Assembly (NCBI RefSeq): GCF_965363235.1
Contig: NC_134845.1
Span: forward strand, 33,342,154 to 33,406,153
Direction: 5' to 3'
Origin: Mytilus galloprovincialis
Taxonomy: Eukaryota; Mollusca; Bivalvia; Mytilida; Mytilidae
Length of the DNA: 64,000 nt
Shown here: positions 36,143 through 48,184 of the stretch, one piece after another
Layout: every line of letters begins with the position of its first letter
Position numbering within the stretch: the first letter of the stretch is position 1
Notes under the pieces: generated by a model
Database searches by the model: none
Seen by the model: only the letters and a program-made list of their open reading frames with translations
Told to the model about the DNA's origin: nothing
Program-made: the position numbers and the translations under genes

Positions 36143-39100
36143 ATGGCTTCCTGTCTATCTGTTTTTGTTGTTCTAACCACCCTGAATGTGTTGGTTGCAT
36201 CGGATACTAAGTTAAACAGAAAAAGAGTTGTATCTAAATCAGATTCTGGTATTCATTAAATACTTGATAGGATGATAATCTAAGATAACACGTCGTTTTT
36301 TTTAAAAAACATTCTCACCTACTGAGAGAAGAGAAAGTACAGGGAAACTCTAGTGACAAAATTGTCTTAATTTTAACAAAATTTTAGAAATGAACAAAAC
36401 GATAGTATGAGGTCAAAACTATTTGTGAATAGTGGGTCAATAAAATAATAAAAGCTATGTTCAAATTACATTTCTCGATTGTTGCAAGTTGTATATAAAG
36501 AAATAATGTTTTGCAAAACTATTTATAATATCAAATATCAATATACTGTTTAGAAAGTATTAATGATTTAGTTAATACAACTTTGTATTTTTGTGTTTTC
36601 ATAAAATGTTCCAAATTGAGTCCTGCACTTTTGTTATATTCCAGAACAACATGTTTTCCATTCATTCCGTTGGTCGATTTAGTCGGGCGTTTTGTTATAT
36701 CAGGTTTAAGAGGTTTTTTCCCGCCTTTTCAAAATGACCTTCTAGATCGTTCTTTGTTGTTGTTAATACTGTTTGATTATTTAGTCAATGCTTTTGTACA
36801 CATTTATTATATCAGTTATATGTTAAGATATATGATTTAATATTTTTTTCTTTATACATTTTAGGTGTTTGTTTCTATGGAGCTACCGCAGAACGAGTTC
36901 TAAATGTCTTGGCATATAGAGATGAAAATTTATTTTTGCGTCCAGGTTTGACCACAATGATTTAACTTACATTTTGACAAAACATGATATTATTAACACA
37001 CCAGTCTATTTAAAATATAGTTCTATGATGTAGATATACTTCATACACGTATTTAAAAGGAAATTCTATTAAAACGTTTTTAATATAGTTTGCTGTATTT
37101 TAGTGTATTTTCTTTCCAACCAATATACTGTTAATTAAACTTAATGAATCAGTTTAAAGGCTACGTCGTGATACTTTGGAGTATTGATACTACACAGGTC
37201 ACTAGCACATTGTGAAAAGAATTTTTGTTACCAATGGTATTCAGACTAGTGAACTACTAAAGTGATCGGGCCATCAAAATAAACAACTTACTTTGATTGA
37301 TCTATACAGACACAAAAGTACTGACAGTAACAGTTTGTAGACCTCTCCTGCATTTATTTTCGATCGTTAGAATCAATTTCCTCATCTGTGGTTTAAGCGA
37401 TAGTATCGTTTCGATTTTTTTAATAATCTTTAATGGACGTAACACTGCTACTAACCAAACTCAATGTACAGCGTTATTGTTTCGGTCACACTTACTGTTC
37501 GCTACAAAAAAGAAAAGCAGCTTCATGTCACCACTTTTTAGGAGCTTGCTACTATAAACTGTGTGTTAAAATAATAACCCAATGTTAAAGCTTTAGCGTC
37601 TCCACATCTTCGCTTTTAACCATTGATATTCATAGAATTATATAAGAAGGTAAGATACCGTCTGTCATCGCATTGTGTTGTCTTTGTAATTTAAATGATC
37701 ATGATAAAAGACAAAAGCAATTTTTATTAATTTGTGTAAATAGCTCGGACTGTAATAAGTTTATCAGGGCGATTTTATTCTTTAATTACTTTTTGTTGGC
37801 GGTAAATCTAAATTAGTCTTTGAAATATTGGACATTTTATGTAGAGAAATATTAGTGGTAGACGTTCCCTTCTGTTCATGATGTTTGGTTGATGTTTCTT
37901 TACCGTATTATCATCATATCTTTTTTCTGAAAGTATAAAGTGTACTTGCCTTGTGAGAAGGCCGTGGGTTCGCATATATATATATATATATTTTATTTGC
38001 CTTTACTGGCTTTATACGTCAAACACCAACCATTCATGTTTTATTATGCATAAGAATTATTACTTATTTTCATAAACAGTACGTAAGCCGAAAGACTGCT
38101 CAGATTTGGACCCTAAACATGACCCTAGTGGAGTGTATAGAATCTATCCCTATGCCGGAAGGGGATTCAAGGTTTATTGTGATATGAAGACCGACGGTGG
38201 GCGATGGACAGTAAGTTATATAAATATTGCTTAAATCTCTACTCAATTTACAAAAATCAACCTTATATGGGTAAAAATACACTATGGAGGAATCCGCCCA
38301 TCTCTAGGATTAAAAACAAAAATTCAAGTTCAGAGATTCAAATAGTAAATATTTATGTCACTACCACAGCTCAGCTTAAGGTCTTCTCTAAACATTCGAA
38401 TGTCCCAAAATTGTATTGGTTACCTTAAGTAAACCACTGAAAAAACGTAACATATCGTTTCGTTTCGGCTTCTAGTAAGCTTGAGTGTTCTACAACTCTA
38501 TCTTTCAGTGTTTTAGCTAGTTCCTGATAATTTCTATAAAAGAAATTAGCATTAACCTTTTTACTTTTTTTACTTTTCTCATCACTTGGCGTCTGGCGTC
38601 CGTCTTCGTTGTCGTCCGTTATCTTTTACAAAATTCTTCTCCACTTAATTCACTTGATCAAAAAGATTTAAATTAAGCCATAAATTTAAATAGGGTATCT
38701 TGATTGAAAAATGTATCCGATGACCCTGTCATCAAACCAATATGGCCGTCACGGCTAAAGATAGAACATAAACATTTGATTTAGAAGTCTATGGACACCT
38801 TCAAATGGTCACAACTTGAAAACTTCTTTAAATATTGATAAGGGGTCTTCAGTAACTATGGTAAGACTACAACATGTACACTGGATGGCCTGCTTTAAAT
38901 TTTCTACTAAGCCGAATTAAACCAAACTTTGCCTGTACTAAGTCAACCTGTTTTAATTATGTTCGTTGTTGTTTGTTTGTGTGTTGGATTGTTTATGGCT
39001 ATCTCTCTATGTTTGTGGGAGGGCTGTGTGGGGTGAATATATAAATACATTATGATTCAATTATCAAAAGTTTTTCTATATATATAGCTAGCAATAAGTA

Positions 39101-40008
39101 CTCGTCGTTTTATAATACCTCTTCTGACGAGAAAAAGCCATACAATCGCTGAGAAACCGAAATGATATTGTGACAAAACCAGCAGACATGGGAAGTGCCG
39201 TTGTAATAATGGACAAAACTAACAACATCGCGGAAGTAGAGCGTCAGCTCTCTGATGAGAGATTTTCTAAGAAGCTTGACTATGACGCTACTTCCGAGTT
39301 TAGTTCCAAAATTATTACTGCGTTACAAACCATGCACAATGACGGTTACATAGATGATATACACTCGGATATTTAAAACCTAAAACACCAAGCCTGGTCG
39401 ATTGTATCTTCTTCCCAAAATACACAAGGTTAACAACCCTGGTAGACCAGTGTATCCGCAAACGACCACCCGACGGAGAACATTTTGGAATCCGTAGATT
39501 TTCATTTAAGATCTCATGTAGAAAATCTTCCTTCCCATGAACCCTCTTCCTCCAGAAACCCTCCTTGTCATTTTAGAGGTCACCTCATTGTTTACCAACA
39601 TACCTCATGATGACGGAATGCAATCGTGTAGGAAAATTAAGGACTATCGCAACACTTTATTACCACCTACCGAATGTTTAGTCTAGCTGCTTACTCTGGT
39701 TCTGAAATATAACAATGTTACCTTTTATGGTGAACATTACAGTCAGATAAACGGGAAAGCGATGGGGACGAGAATGGCATTGTATTACGCCAATATTTTC
39801 ATGGTCAAATCAGAAAAAAAAATATTTCAACATCTGTATCCAAACCTCTGTCTTGGTTCCGTTTCATTGATGTTTTGTTTTGTTTGTTTTTTTCCAGCAT
39901 CACCTGACTAAGGTTTTCAAGTATATAACAACACAAGACTATTGTTTTACCAAGATATAAACAAAAACTAAAATACAAATTATTTGAAAATTTCTTTTCG
40001 TCTCTCTG

Positions 40009-40076
<68 letters not shown>

Positions 40077-41722
40077 CACAATCTCTTTATATGGAAATAT
40101 CTATAGATTATTTAATAGAAAAAAATGTTTACATGAGCTATATGCATGTATTACATGTTTGTTTGCTCTGTTCCATAAATAGGTCAAAAAGATATATATT
40201 GATACAAATTTGGTTGTTAGATTACCAGCCGGGATAAATAATTAGCATAGGGCCCAAAGTTTTTCAAGTTCAGTGTTGCATTTTCTTGCTGTATATAACA
40301 AGTTTTTCAGTCTATTTTTTTAATTCAATGGCATTAGAAAGCTTTTCTTCTATCTTGCATTTATTGATGTATATTTTGGCATAAATTATAAGAAAATTTT
40401 TAAATAGGCCTTTTCTTCAAAAGCAAGAAAAAAGTTCTTTTTGTTAAATTCAATGTTTACATAGAAATTTTTCAGACAATCACAAAACAAATGCAAAAAA
40501 AATGATGTCACTTGACAATCATAAAATAAATGTCCAATAGTTGCATCTTCACATCTACAAAAAGAACATAACTTTGTATATTTGATTTTTTATCTTTAAT
40601 AAAAAGGTTGTACATAGGAATTATCCTATGTAAAAACTTATTTCTACACCTGTAAGCCTGACTTCCCCGTAAGTTGTCAATTGAGATCACCTGGGCACGC
40701 TCACTCTGATCTAAAAAAAATCTTACAATCACAATCATAGACCACAACGAGGGTTGGTCAATGGCCGACATACTTGCTCGGGATAGGTTTTGGATAAGAA
40801 AGTTAAGGACAGTTTTTCCGGAGGGCATAAATGAAAAAAAAAACATAGAATGAGTCACTCATTTTCCCTTCCATCACTCATTTTCCTGCCATCATTTCTT
40901 TCCAGTAACTCCGGCTTCCGAACTGGACAGTTTAAATCACAGGGTTCATGCCACGATCAATAATTTCACTTTAGTAAATATAATTTTAAATATTTTTCTA
41001 ATCATTATTAAACTGCTATTTATTTGGGATGTTTACATACGCAGTCTCTGTTGCTCAATTGCTCTACCGTTGTCAAATTTCGAATATTATAACAACTTTG
41101 ACTGCTCAGGGCTGTTTATTGGTACTATTTTTCCACGCAGTTGTTGTGACATCTTAACTGTCGTCACCTTTGGAATTTTAGAGTTGTGCCAGTTTATTCA
41201 GCAAATTACTATTTTTATTTTGGCAAAACTTTGCGTCGTGTTTGGAAATTTAAAAATTGTACCAGCGTCTCTGATTTTCGCTTAAACTGGTTTTCTTTTA
41301 TAAACTTCAAGATTATGATAGTGTTATAATAAGAAAAGATTGACGATTCATTTTACATCGTGATCATACGGATATCTATTCTCCAAAATATCTAACATTT
41401 GTTCATTTTATTGTTATTTTTGGTGATGCTGTACCCTTTTAGACTGGGTATATATTATATTGTGTATGTAATGTATCATAATTATTATGATCCATCGTAT
41501 AATTTATCGTTAGCTCTTATTCAGTCTTTTATGTATATATATAAATCTGAAAATTGCACACAACAGTGTTAGAATTATATTACTCTTGTGATCAATTTAT
41601 TTTGCAATCGCCAATGGCAGTCAGCAGGGTTTAAGAACATCAGTTGCTCGACCTGTTAGTCAATTGCGTTTTGTTAACATAAACCCTTTCACTTTTTTGG
41701 TCTTTTGGAAATGTTGTTTGTG

Positions 41723-41755
<33 letters not shown>

Positions 41756-44700
41756 TTCTACCACTGCATCGAGTGTAATACGATATTTATCCACGCGAGA
41801 CAGTTAAATTTTCAAATTTAAAACGCGAGGCTTGCCCGAGCGTTTTAAATATTTAAAATTTAACTGTCGAGAGTGGATAAATATCGTATTACACCAGATT
41901 TGGTGGTGGAATCAGTTTGTCTAATGATTTTTATGCAGTATGTAGGCAAACTTATTTCTTCTTCTAAAAAGATGTGCTCTTTCTTTGTGACGTCATCAGG
42001 CATGGTCGTCTATTTTCATGACATCACAATAAGAAATTCAGAAGAAAGCAAGAAAATTTTACGTCATAATCGAATTTCGACCAGTGAATAGCTGAGATCA
42101 AACGAACCACACGTTGATTAAATAAAAATAATCAACAGGTTAGGAAAACGATAAATCGGCTAAGAATTAGAGAAATATATATATACAACTCGTCTAAATA
42201 TCAACCCAACAATGTTAGATCTGTAAATTTGCTTTCGCAAATATTTTGTTCTTCCCTCGCCGGGATTCGAACCCATGCGATTGAGATATCGTGACACCAA
42301 ATCGCCTGCACTGTATCCGTCACGCTAGACCACACGACCACCTGGGCTTCACTATAATAAAGCTTTCGGTGGCCGTGTGTTACCTTTCCTCGTCAGTTCT
42401 AATCTAGCGTCGTACTGCAGTACATGATAAATAAGGCATGGAGATATATATATATATTTCTTCCCAGGCCGTTATTCGAAATCATGGTACTGAGATATCG
42501 TGGGACCCAATCGCCTTGCACTATGCTCAGTCGCTAGACCAATCGACCACCGAGGCTCTAAATTACTATATATATGATATTCTATTATTGACGCAAAGTC
42601 ACAATTTATTACATTAAAGTATCTCTTAAAAGATGCATAGTCATATAACTTTTTGTGTGTATCCTCGCCATGTATGTTTGAACTTATTTCACTTTTTATC
42701 ATTTTTTAACCAATTTGACATTTCACTTTTTTGTACAAGGTTATTATTAGACGAATTGATGGTTCTGCAAATTTCAATAAGAATTGGATTCGATATGAAA
42801 ATGGTTTTGGAGACCTAAATCGGGAATTCTGGTTAGGTAAGTCCAGCAATAAAACATTGATATCCCTTTTCGGTTAGGTGCTAATGTTGTTTGAAAACAA
42901 ACAATAGTTTTCACAACCACATTTTGAGCATTATTAATGAAAACTACGACTGTTTTTACACAGAATAATACACTTCAGATAAATATATTTTGTTTGTAAG
43001 CTTTCTGTTTATTCGTTAAATGCATTCGATGACAAAGTAAGATTCTTTAATAAGTTTTTACTCTGTCTATTTTTTTTTTTTTTGGGGGGGGTCTTTCTAT
43101 ATCAATCTTAGTATTCGTATGAAGATTCTTGATTGCGCCTTTTTATAAATAAATCTCAACTTAAAATTTTGTACGCCAGGCGCAAATAATCAGGTGGCAA
43201 GCATTAATGACCAAGATTCCCAAAAGGTTTTGACAAATGCAGATAAGCTTATCTGTTCTTGGAGTAGAAAATTCTTAGTGTTTCGAAACGTATATATAGT
43301 AAATTCATATTTATAACCATATCAATGTCTTACCGATTTAGTCTAGGGCTTCAAAAAATTATACTTTTACATTTAAAGTTCCTATCTGTAATATTTAGAT
43401 ATTAACCAAGCCCGACCAAGTCAAAACAGAAATGTCAATTTAAGGGAGCACAAGCTGTCAAATTCAAGTTCACCGATTTGACTCATATTCTCATATTTGA
43501 TTTATAACATACTAAAACGTATATCCAAATTACAATTAGTCTGAATTAAACAGTTGAAAACGCATGCACTCAATAGTATTTATCATAACTCCGTGTGAAT
43601 TTTATTCTAGACGCCAACTTATCAGCTATCGAAATGATCCCGAATACAGCCGATGGTCATATAAACCCGATATAAACAAAAAACATTAAGTTAATCAAAA
43701 GTTAATTAACGTTTTTATCAGTATAAGAATGATTTTTTGTGGGTGGATTTGTGGAATCAATCAATGAAATGCTTCACCTTTGTTTCACTTTCAATGTTAA
43801 CATTCTTTTCCTTTTAATAACTGAACACGACCTATGCATGTGTCGAACTATTTACTTACAAGTGAATAATTCATCAACGATTTTTTGTTCTTGCTTATTT
43901 TGACAAATTGCACCAAATTGGCTGCTTAAAACAAATTGTTATTTCATTATTTCACTTTATCAATGATTGAACCAATCAAAATCATATTATAGTTTTTTTC
44001 ATATATCGTAGCTAGTGCCCCTGTAAAAAGGTAAATGTTGATAAAATATCTATTTAAAAATACTTCGGCTTATTTAAGTTATGCCAAAACTAACTTAGGG
44101 TTACTCACATGCAGGTTGCAGAACGCAGGATAGCTTTTTTTTTTTAAAGAATTGCAGGAAAGCTTTTTCGAGGAGAATTTGCAGTATAGATTTTTCAAGG
44201 AGAATCACTTAGTGACTAAATACTAATTGTTGACAGTTTCGTATATATCAGTAAATGTATTGAAATGAATCGAAATGTTACATATTTAACTTTTGATAGG
44301 AAACAAATATCTTTATCAACTAACTTCAAATTGGAAAACTGAAATGAGGGTTCAGATGGAAAATTTTAAAGGTCAAAAGAGGTATACCAAATACTCATCA
44401 TTCAAGGTTGGAGATGCTGGGTCTAAATATTAACTGACAATCGGTGGATTTTCAGGATATGCTGGTAGGTAGATTTTGTTTAATAAAGCCGCACAATAAT
44501 AAGACTTAAATAATACCTTAATTACAATTCCGATCTTCGTAGCAATAAAGAAATCTAAATTTTGAAACATTACAGGTAATTTCCCAATGCTTGTAGAGTA
44601 AAACTTTTGTTGGCTTGTTTGCTTTGTTTGTATAAATGTTTATTCAAGAATTTTAATTAAGATTTACATCTTCAAACAATATAGATATGCGTAGTTAAAC

Positions 44701-45307
44701 CTGTTTATATTATATTTGAATTTGATTGGACGTTATCCCAATATAATTGTACAATATACAAACAAAGCTAGCAAGCTAACCTTTGCTTTGCTCTAAATGC
44801 ATAAGGAAATTAGGTGTAAGCTATGCAAGATCTATATTTATTATCAAAGTCACTTGAACTTCATATATTCTGATGTCATGTTTTGTGAGTTTTGTTGTTT
44901 TCTTCATTATAAAAAAAGCAGTGTTTGCACAATATTTAAAAGAATCTACTTATTCATAAATGTCAAACACATATGAAAATATAATTGTTTCTACCATTTT
45001 CCTACATATCTTATATTACTATATCGAGTAAATACTTTCTTTTCCAGGCGATGCTTTATCATATCACAATGGAATGAAGTTCTCAACACCCGAGCAAGAC
45101 AATGACCATGCGAGTGGAAATTGTGCAAAAGCGGTTCACAGAGTTGGTGGTGGTTGGTGGTACAATGCATGTGATAATGTCAGCTTCACCTTGTCATATG
45201 CAAATAATGATGAAGGTCTGACTGGAGAAGCTCTTATACAATGGGAAACATGGAAAAGTTCTAAGTATTCCTTGAAATATGCTGCAATGATGATGCGACG
45301 AGTTTAA
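36143..45307 (+). CDS. Fibrinogen-related (FReD) secreted protein F2, with one in-frame stop
   Basis: Six exons: 36143-36248, 36865-36945, 38080-38210, 42740-42836, 44300-44464 and 45048-45307. All have GT/AG borders and matching phases (1,1,0,1,1), giving 280 codons with the stop. The signal peptide is [20 protein letters not shown], followed by a short linker ([15 protein letters not shown]). The FReD domain begins [20 protein letters not shown], continues [28 protein letters not shown] and REFWLGNKYLY, and ends [17 protein letters not shown] and [20 protein letters not shown]. FReD proteins are typically secreted lectins that bind microbial sugars. Codon 183 is TAA (44431-44433) where F1 has AAA. 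As it stands the product would be 182 residues, without the C-terminal binding half. The exon 1 donor (gtattc) is weak. It may be a recent pseudogene, an allele or an alternatively spliced gene. Confidence 0.85.
36583..37560. other. F2 introns 1 and 2, no further gene
   Basis: Apart from exon 2 (36865-36945, starting GTGTTTGTTTCTATGGAGC as in F1), only AT-rich intron sequence is seen. The open frames at 36583-36840 and 37297-37557 carry no recognisable domain. Confidence 0.5.
38590..38770 (-). repeat. Repeat R3 fragment, inverted, in F2 intron 3
   Basis: 'ttttacaaaattcttctcc' and 'gtatccgatgaccc' are the reverse of words at 8515-8650 ('gtagaagaattttgtaaaag', 'gggtcatcggacac'). Confidence 0.55.
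39119..39905 (+). mobile_element. Decayed Penelope-like reverse transcriptase fragment in F2 intron 3
   Basis: The stretch encodes recognisable reverse transcriptase pieces in order: [17 protein letters not shown], a palm segment after 'cctcatgatgacgg', a [15 protein letters not shown]-like block and SWFRFIDV. This order fits the Penelope-like reverse transcriptase, and the AMGTR block also occurs in related retroelements. The piece is old and broken in several places, with no endonuclease part or termini seen. Confidence 0.65.
40011..40073. repeat. (TC)n microsatellite
   Basis: An uninterrupted run of about 31 TC units lies in F2 intron 3. Uninterrupted runs of this length are usually polymorphic. 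Confidence 0.97.
40140..40870 (-). mobile_element. LINE fragment, C-terminal end of ORF2
   Basis: The minus strand reads [20 protein letters not shown] and [18 protein letters not shown], then, after a frame change, a Cys-rich block with [15 protein letters not shown]-x-C...H-L-F-x-C element near the end is characteristic of the tail of several non-LTR ORF2 proteins. The copy is truncated at the 5' side and has at least one frameshift, so it is inactive. Confidence 0.6.
41729..41752. repeat. (TA)n microsatellite
   Basis: About 12 TA units lie 20 bases before the hairpin element. Confidence 0.95.
41773..41894. mobile_element. 122-bp hairpin element
   Basis: The left arm, GTGTAATACGATATTTATCC, is exactly inverted at the right end. 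The arms stay paired (acagttaaattt against aaatttaactgt) almost to a short loop around 'gcttgcccg'. It therefore forms an almost complete stem. This is a foldback MITE type; no target duplication could be fixed, so the family is unknown. Confidence 0.85.
42176..42352 (-). mobile_element. tRNA-derived SINE
   Basis: On the minus strand a tRNA-like head carries an A-box-like 'gtggtctagcgtgacgg' and a B box 'ggttcgaatcccgg', about 60 bases apart. That spacing is wider than in a real tRNA, and the stems do not fit a cloverleaf. The body 'atttacagatctaacattgt' and 'gggttgatat' also occurs at 25405-25485, which marks it as a dispersed element rather than a tRNA gene. Internal polymerase III promoter boxes are the family hallmark. 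Confidence 0.75.
42455..42560 (-). mobile_element. Second tRNA-derived SINE head, diverged
   Basis: It parallels the previous element ('tggtctagcgactgagc', 'gcaaggcgattgggtcccac') but the B box is degraded ('atttcgaataacgg'). Only the head is present. Two heads in the same orientation, about 200 bases apart, suggest a dimer or two insertions. Confidence 0.65.
44431..44433 (+). other. In-frame TAA in F2 exon 5
   Basis: The exon starts at 44300 in phase 1, so codons begin at 44302 and this TAA is the 44th. F1 has AAA at the same point (TAT AAA CTA). Exon 5 is 165 bases with phase 1 on both sides, so skipping it would keep the downstream frame. Confidence 0.9.
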
Positions 45308-45309
45308 TG

Positions 45310-46440
45310 TATAAAGAGGGAAAATAAAGATAAAACTATCCATAAACAATAGTTTTATGATTTATCAGTTACAATGTATATCTATCAAGACATCCGGCAC
45401 AAAACGTATAAATGTTTATGATAATTTCTATGATTTGATATTTCAATGCAATGTTAAGATATGTGTCGTCCTTATTTCAAAACCTTTATGTTTACAATAT
45501 CCAGAAACAATCTCTTTGTCTTGTATGAGTTTTAGCTTTAGTTTATTTATATATTTTGAAGTTTGTCGGGGATAGCCATTTGTTTGGTATGACATCCATT
45601 ATCACAGAACTAGAACACAATTTTATTAAGAAGCCATTTGACGCACGTGTTGAAGACCATTAGTGGCCTTCGGTTGTTTCCTGCCCTTTGGTCGGGTAGT
45701 TGTCCTTTCCCTAATTAACTACTGTCAAGTTTAACAACTAAACAATCACCTGATATTTCCTAAATTTTGAAAAAAACTATTGATATTTTTAGAGGAAATA
45801 CTAATGGTCGCATTTTAAAAAGGTCAGATAGACGTTTTATTCGAATAAATATCTAGTCTCGATGGCAGGAAACAGAGCAGAATAATCCCATTTCTACGCC
45901 TCCCTCTGTGTGTAAATAGAACAAGTCCTATCATGATTCCAATGGACAGCATATGAATCCCCGTACTCAATCCCTTTAAGTACTTAAATTAATATCGCCG
46001 ATAAGTTTTACAAAGATATTAAATCAAACAATGTTTCTACGAGGAAAAGTTATGGTACAATTTACTAATCATAAATTATGGCTTATACATAAATTTATCG
46101 GGCAATAAACCATTAAATGATTTTTTTTAATTGTGATATTCATCGGAGAAAACATTTCATCATTAATCTATTGTAATGATCAATCATAGATGGTGTTTTT
46201 AATTGTGGATGCGAGGGAATACTTTTTTTATCAGGCTGAATTTGTTTCTTATCTACAGGAAAAAGACATGTTCACATTGGTGGTACGAACGTCTTTCAAG
46301 TTTTTTTTTATGATCTTAATGATCCTAACGGCTTTTATGTTTTCAATTCAGCAACGTGTGACGCAGGTTGAAGACTACATATGTATTTCCTTTAAATCAC
46401 TTGTGTATGTTTTGGTCGTTTCTTTTCTGTCTTAATGACG
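45310..46440. other. Intergenic DNA after F2
   Basis: An AATAAA at 45323 is very close to the F2 stop and may or may not be the used poly(A) signal. Around 45640-45720 is a diverged R2-like tail ('gaagaccattagtggcctt', 'tggtcgggtagttgtcc'). Nothing else is recognised. Confidence 0.45.
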
Positions 46441-46464
46441 TATTACCCTGGACGTCAAGTTGGT

Positions 46465-46720
46465 TAATTATTCCTTATTCCTTATTCGTTCCTTATTCCT
46501 TATTCGTTACTTATTCCCTATTCCTTATTCGTTACCTATTCGTTACTTATTCCTTATTCTTTCCTTATTCGTTACTTATTCCCTATTCCTTATTCGTAAC
46601 CTATTCGTTACTTATTCCTTTTTTCGTTATCTATTCGTTACTTATTCCTTATTCCTTATTCGTTACCTATTCGTTACTTATTTCTTATTCCTTATTTGTT
46701 ACTTATTCGATTTTTTTATA
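46465..46720 (+). repeat. Short tandem repeat CCTTATTCGTTACTTATT grown from the satellite
   Basis: About 250 bases are made only of 'ccttattcgt', 'tacttatt' and 'acctattcg' in mixed order. The same words appear once per unit in the surrounding satellite ('cttattcgttccttattcg'), so this looks like local expansion of one unit's interior. The open frames here (46368-46874 and 46460-46762) are repeat artefacts. Confidence 0.85.
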
Positions 46721-46970
46721 TCCTTCCCCCTTTATAATTGTTTATATTCGTCTGTCTGGTAATACCACTCTAAATTTGTTGAGGTTAAATGACACTTTTA
46801 TCACCTATTTATACGTGTTTGTGCTCAAACGATCCTGTTACTTTATGTTCATTACTTATTTGTTCCTTGTTTGATTTTTTACCGGTTCTACCTTTTAACT
46901 GCTTTATATTCGTACGTTTGAAGATGGTTCTTGGTTCGAAGAGGTGAAATCACCCTTTCAGCGCTTGCAT

Positions 46971-47105
46971 AAAAAAGAAGATGTGGTATGGTTGCCAATG
47001 AGACAACTCTCCACAATAGACCAAAATGACACACAGATATTAACAACTATAGGTCACGGTACGGCATTTAACAATGAGCAAAGTCCATACCGCATATTCA
47101 TCTTT
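46971..47105 (-). repeat. R5 retroposon tail inserted in the satellite
   Basis: 'gaagatgtggtatggttgcc' and 'gagacaactctccacaatag' are the reverse of the tail at 22262-22335, in a longer copy. Satellite words resume directly after it at 'gcgcgtacgtaccc'. Confidence 0.65.
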
Positions 47106-47363
47106 AAATTGCTCAGACATGACAATGTAAAAAATTAGCGCGTACGTACCCATTTCAGCGTTCAACTGATACCCTGTTAATTATTCGTTCCTTATTCGCT
47201 TATAATACGTGTGGTATACGTTTCGCTTTTTTAAATAAATATGTTTTGTGTCTCTGGTGGTAACTTTGGGTTTTTAAAGGTGAAATACCCCTTTCAGAAC
47301 TTATATTCCCGTTTCAGCGCTCGACTGATACCCTGTTAGTTATTCGTTCCTTATTCTCGTATA

Positions 47364-47773
47364 CACAGCTACTTTTGCATAGGTACTATTTCTGTACTAA
47401 AAATATGTAGTACTGGAAATTTACTTTTAATATTTAGTATTATTTCTTTACTTTAAAATTATTGTAATATTTAGGTACTTGTATTTTACAGTACTTGAAT
47501 TGTACTAAATAATTTGATACAGAAATAATATAATATTCCCTGTTTGAAAATCATAATTTTAAGAGATTTGAAATAGAAAAACTTTCAAAATGATGAAAAT
47601 GATGAAAATGTAACGGTAGTAACCAAACATCTGTAGTACCTAAATTTCAAGTACAAATTAAGTACTGTAAAATACAGGTACCTAAATAACAAAATAGTAC
47701 TAAATATTAAAAGTAAATTTCCAGTACTACAGATTTTAAGTACAGAAATTGTACCTATGCAGAAGTAACTGTG
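47364..47773. mobile_element. 410-bp element with roughly 130-bp inverted ends and TA target duplication
   Basis: The left end is CACAGCTACTTTTGCATAGG; the right end reversed is CACAGTTACTTCTGCATAGG, and pairing continues for some 130 bases ('agtactggaaatttactttt'). It sits in a satellite unit. Removing it with one TA restores 'cgtataatacg', the normal satellite sequence. A TA duplication points to the Tc1/mariner group or related MITEs. No coding capacity is present. Confidence 0.85.
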
Positions 47774-48184
47774 TAATACGTTTATACGTGTGTTATACGT
47801 TGTACGTTTTATAAAATGACTTTTAATTGTTTTCTTGTCTCTGGTGGTAGATTTGGGTTCTAAGAGATGATATAACTCTATAATACCCTGTTACTTATTC
47901 ATTACTTATTCGCTTATAATACGTTTGTTATACGTTTCACTTTTAAAAAGAAATAGTTTCGTGTCTTTGTTGGTAACAATGTGGTGTTAGAGGTGAAATA
48001 CCCCTATGAGCGCGTATGTACCCGTTTCAGCGCACGACTGATACCCTGTTACTTATTTGTTCCTTATTCGCACATAATCCGTGTGCTATACGTTGCACTT
48101 TTTAAAATAAATATTGTTCTGTCTCAGGTGGTAACTTTTGGTTTTTAAAGGTGAAATACCCCTATAAGAACTTATGTACCTGTT

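Larger units (their letters stand above)
46440..48180 (+). repeat. Satellite array, left part
   Basis: The units carry 'agaggtgaaatacccct', 'gtacccgtttcagcgctcga', 'ctgataccctgttacttatt' and 'ttatacgttgcac'. This part is more diverged than the array at 50215-54290. It is interrupted by an R5 tail (46971-47105) and by the 410-bp element at 47364-47773. Confidence 0.8.

Noticed and set aside
42259-42350. Possible tRNA gene on the minus strand
   Set aside because: The B box is good, but A-B spacing and stems do not fit a tRNA, and the sequence continues into a dispersed SINE body.
46368-46874. 168-codon open frame rich in Tyr-Ser-Leu
   Set aside because: It is a direct translation of the cttattcgt simple repeat; two frames are open over the same DNA and neither has a domain.
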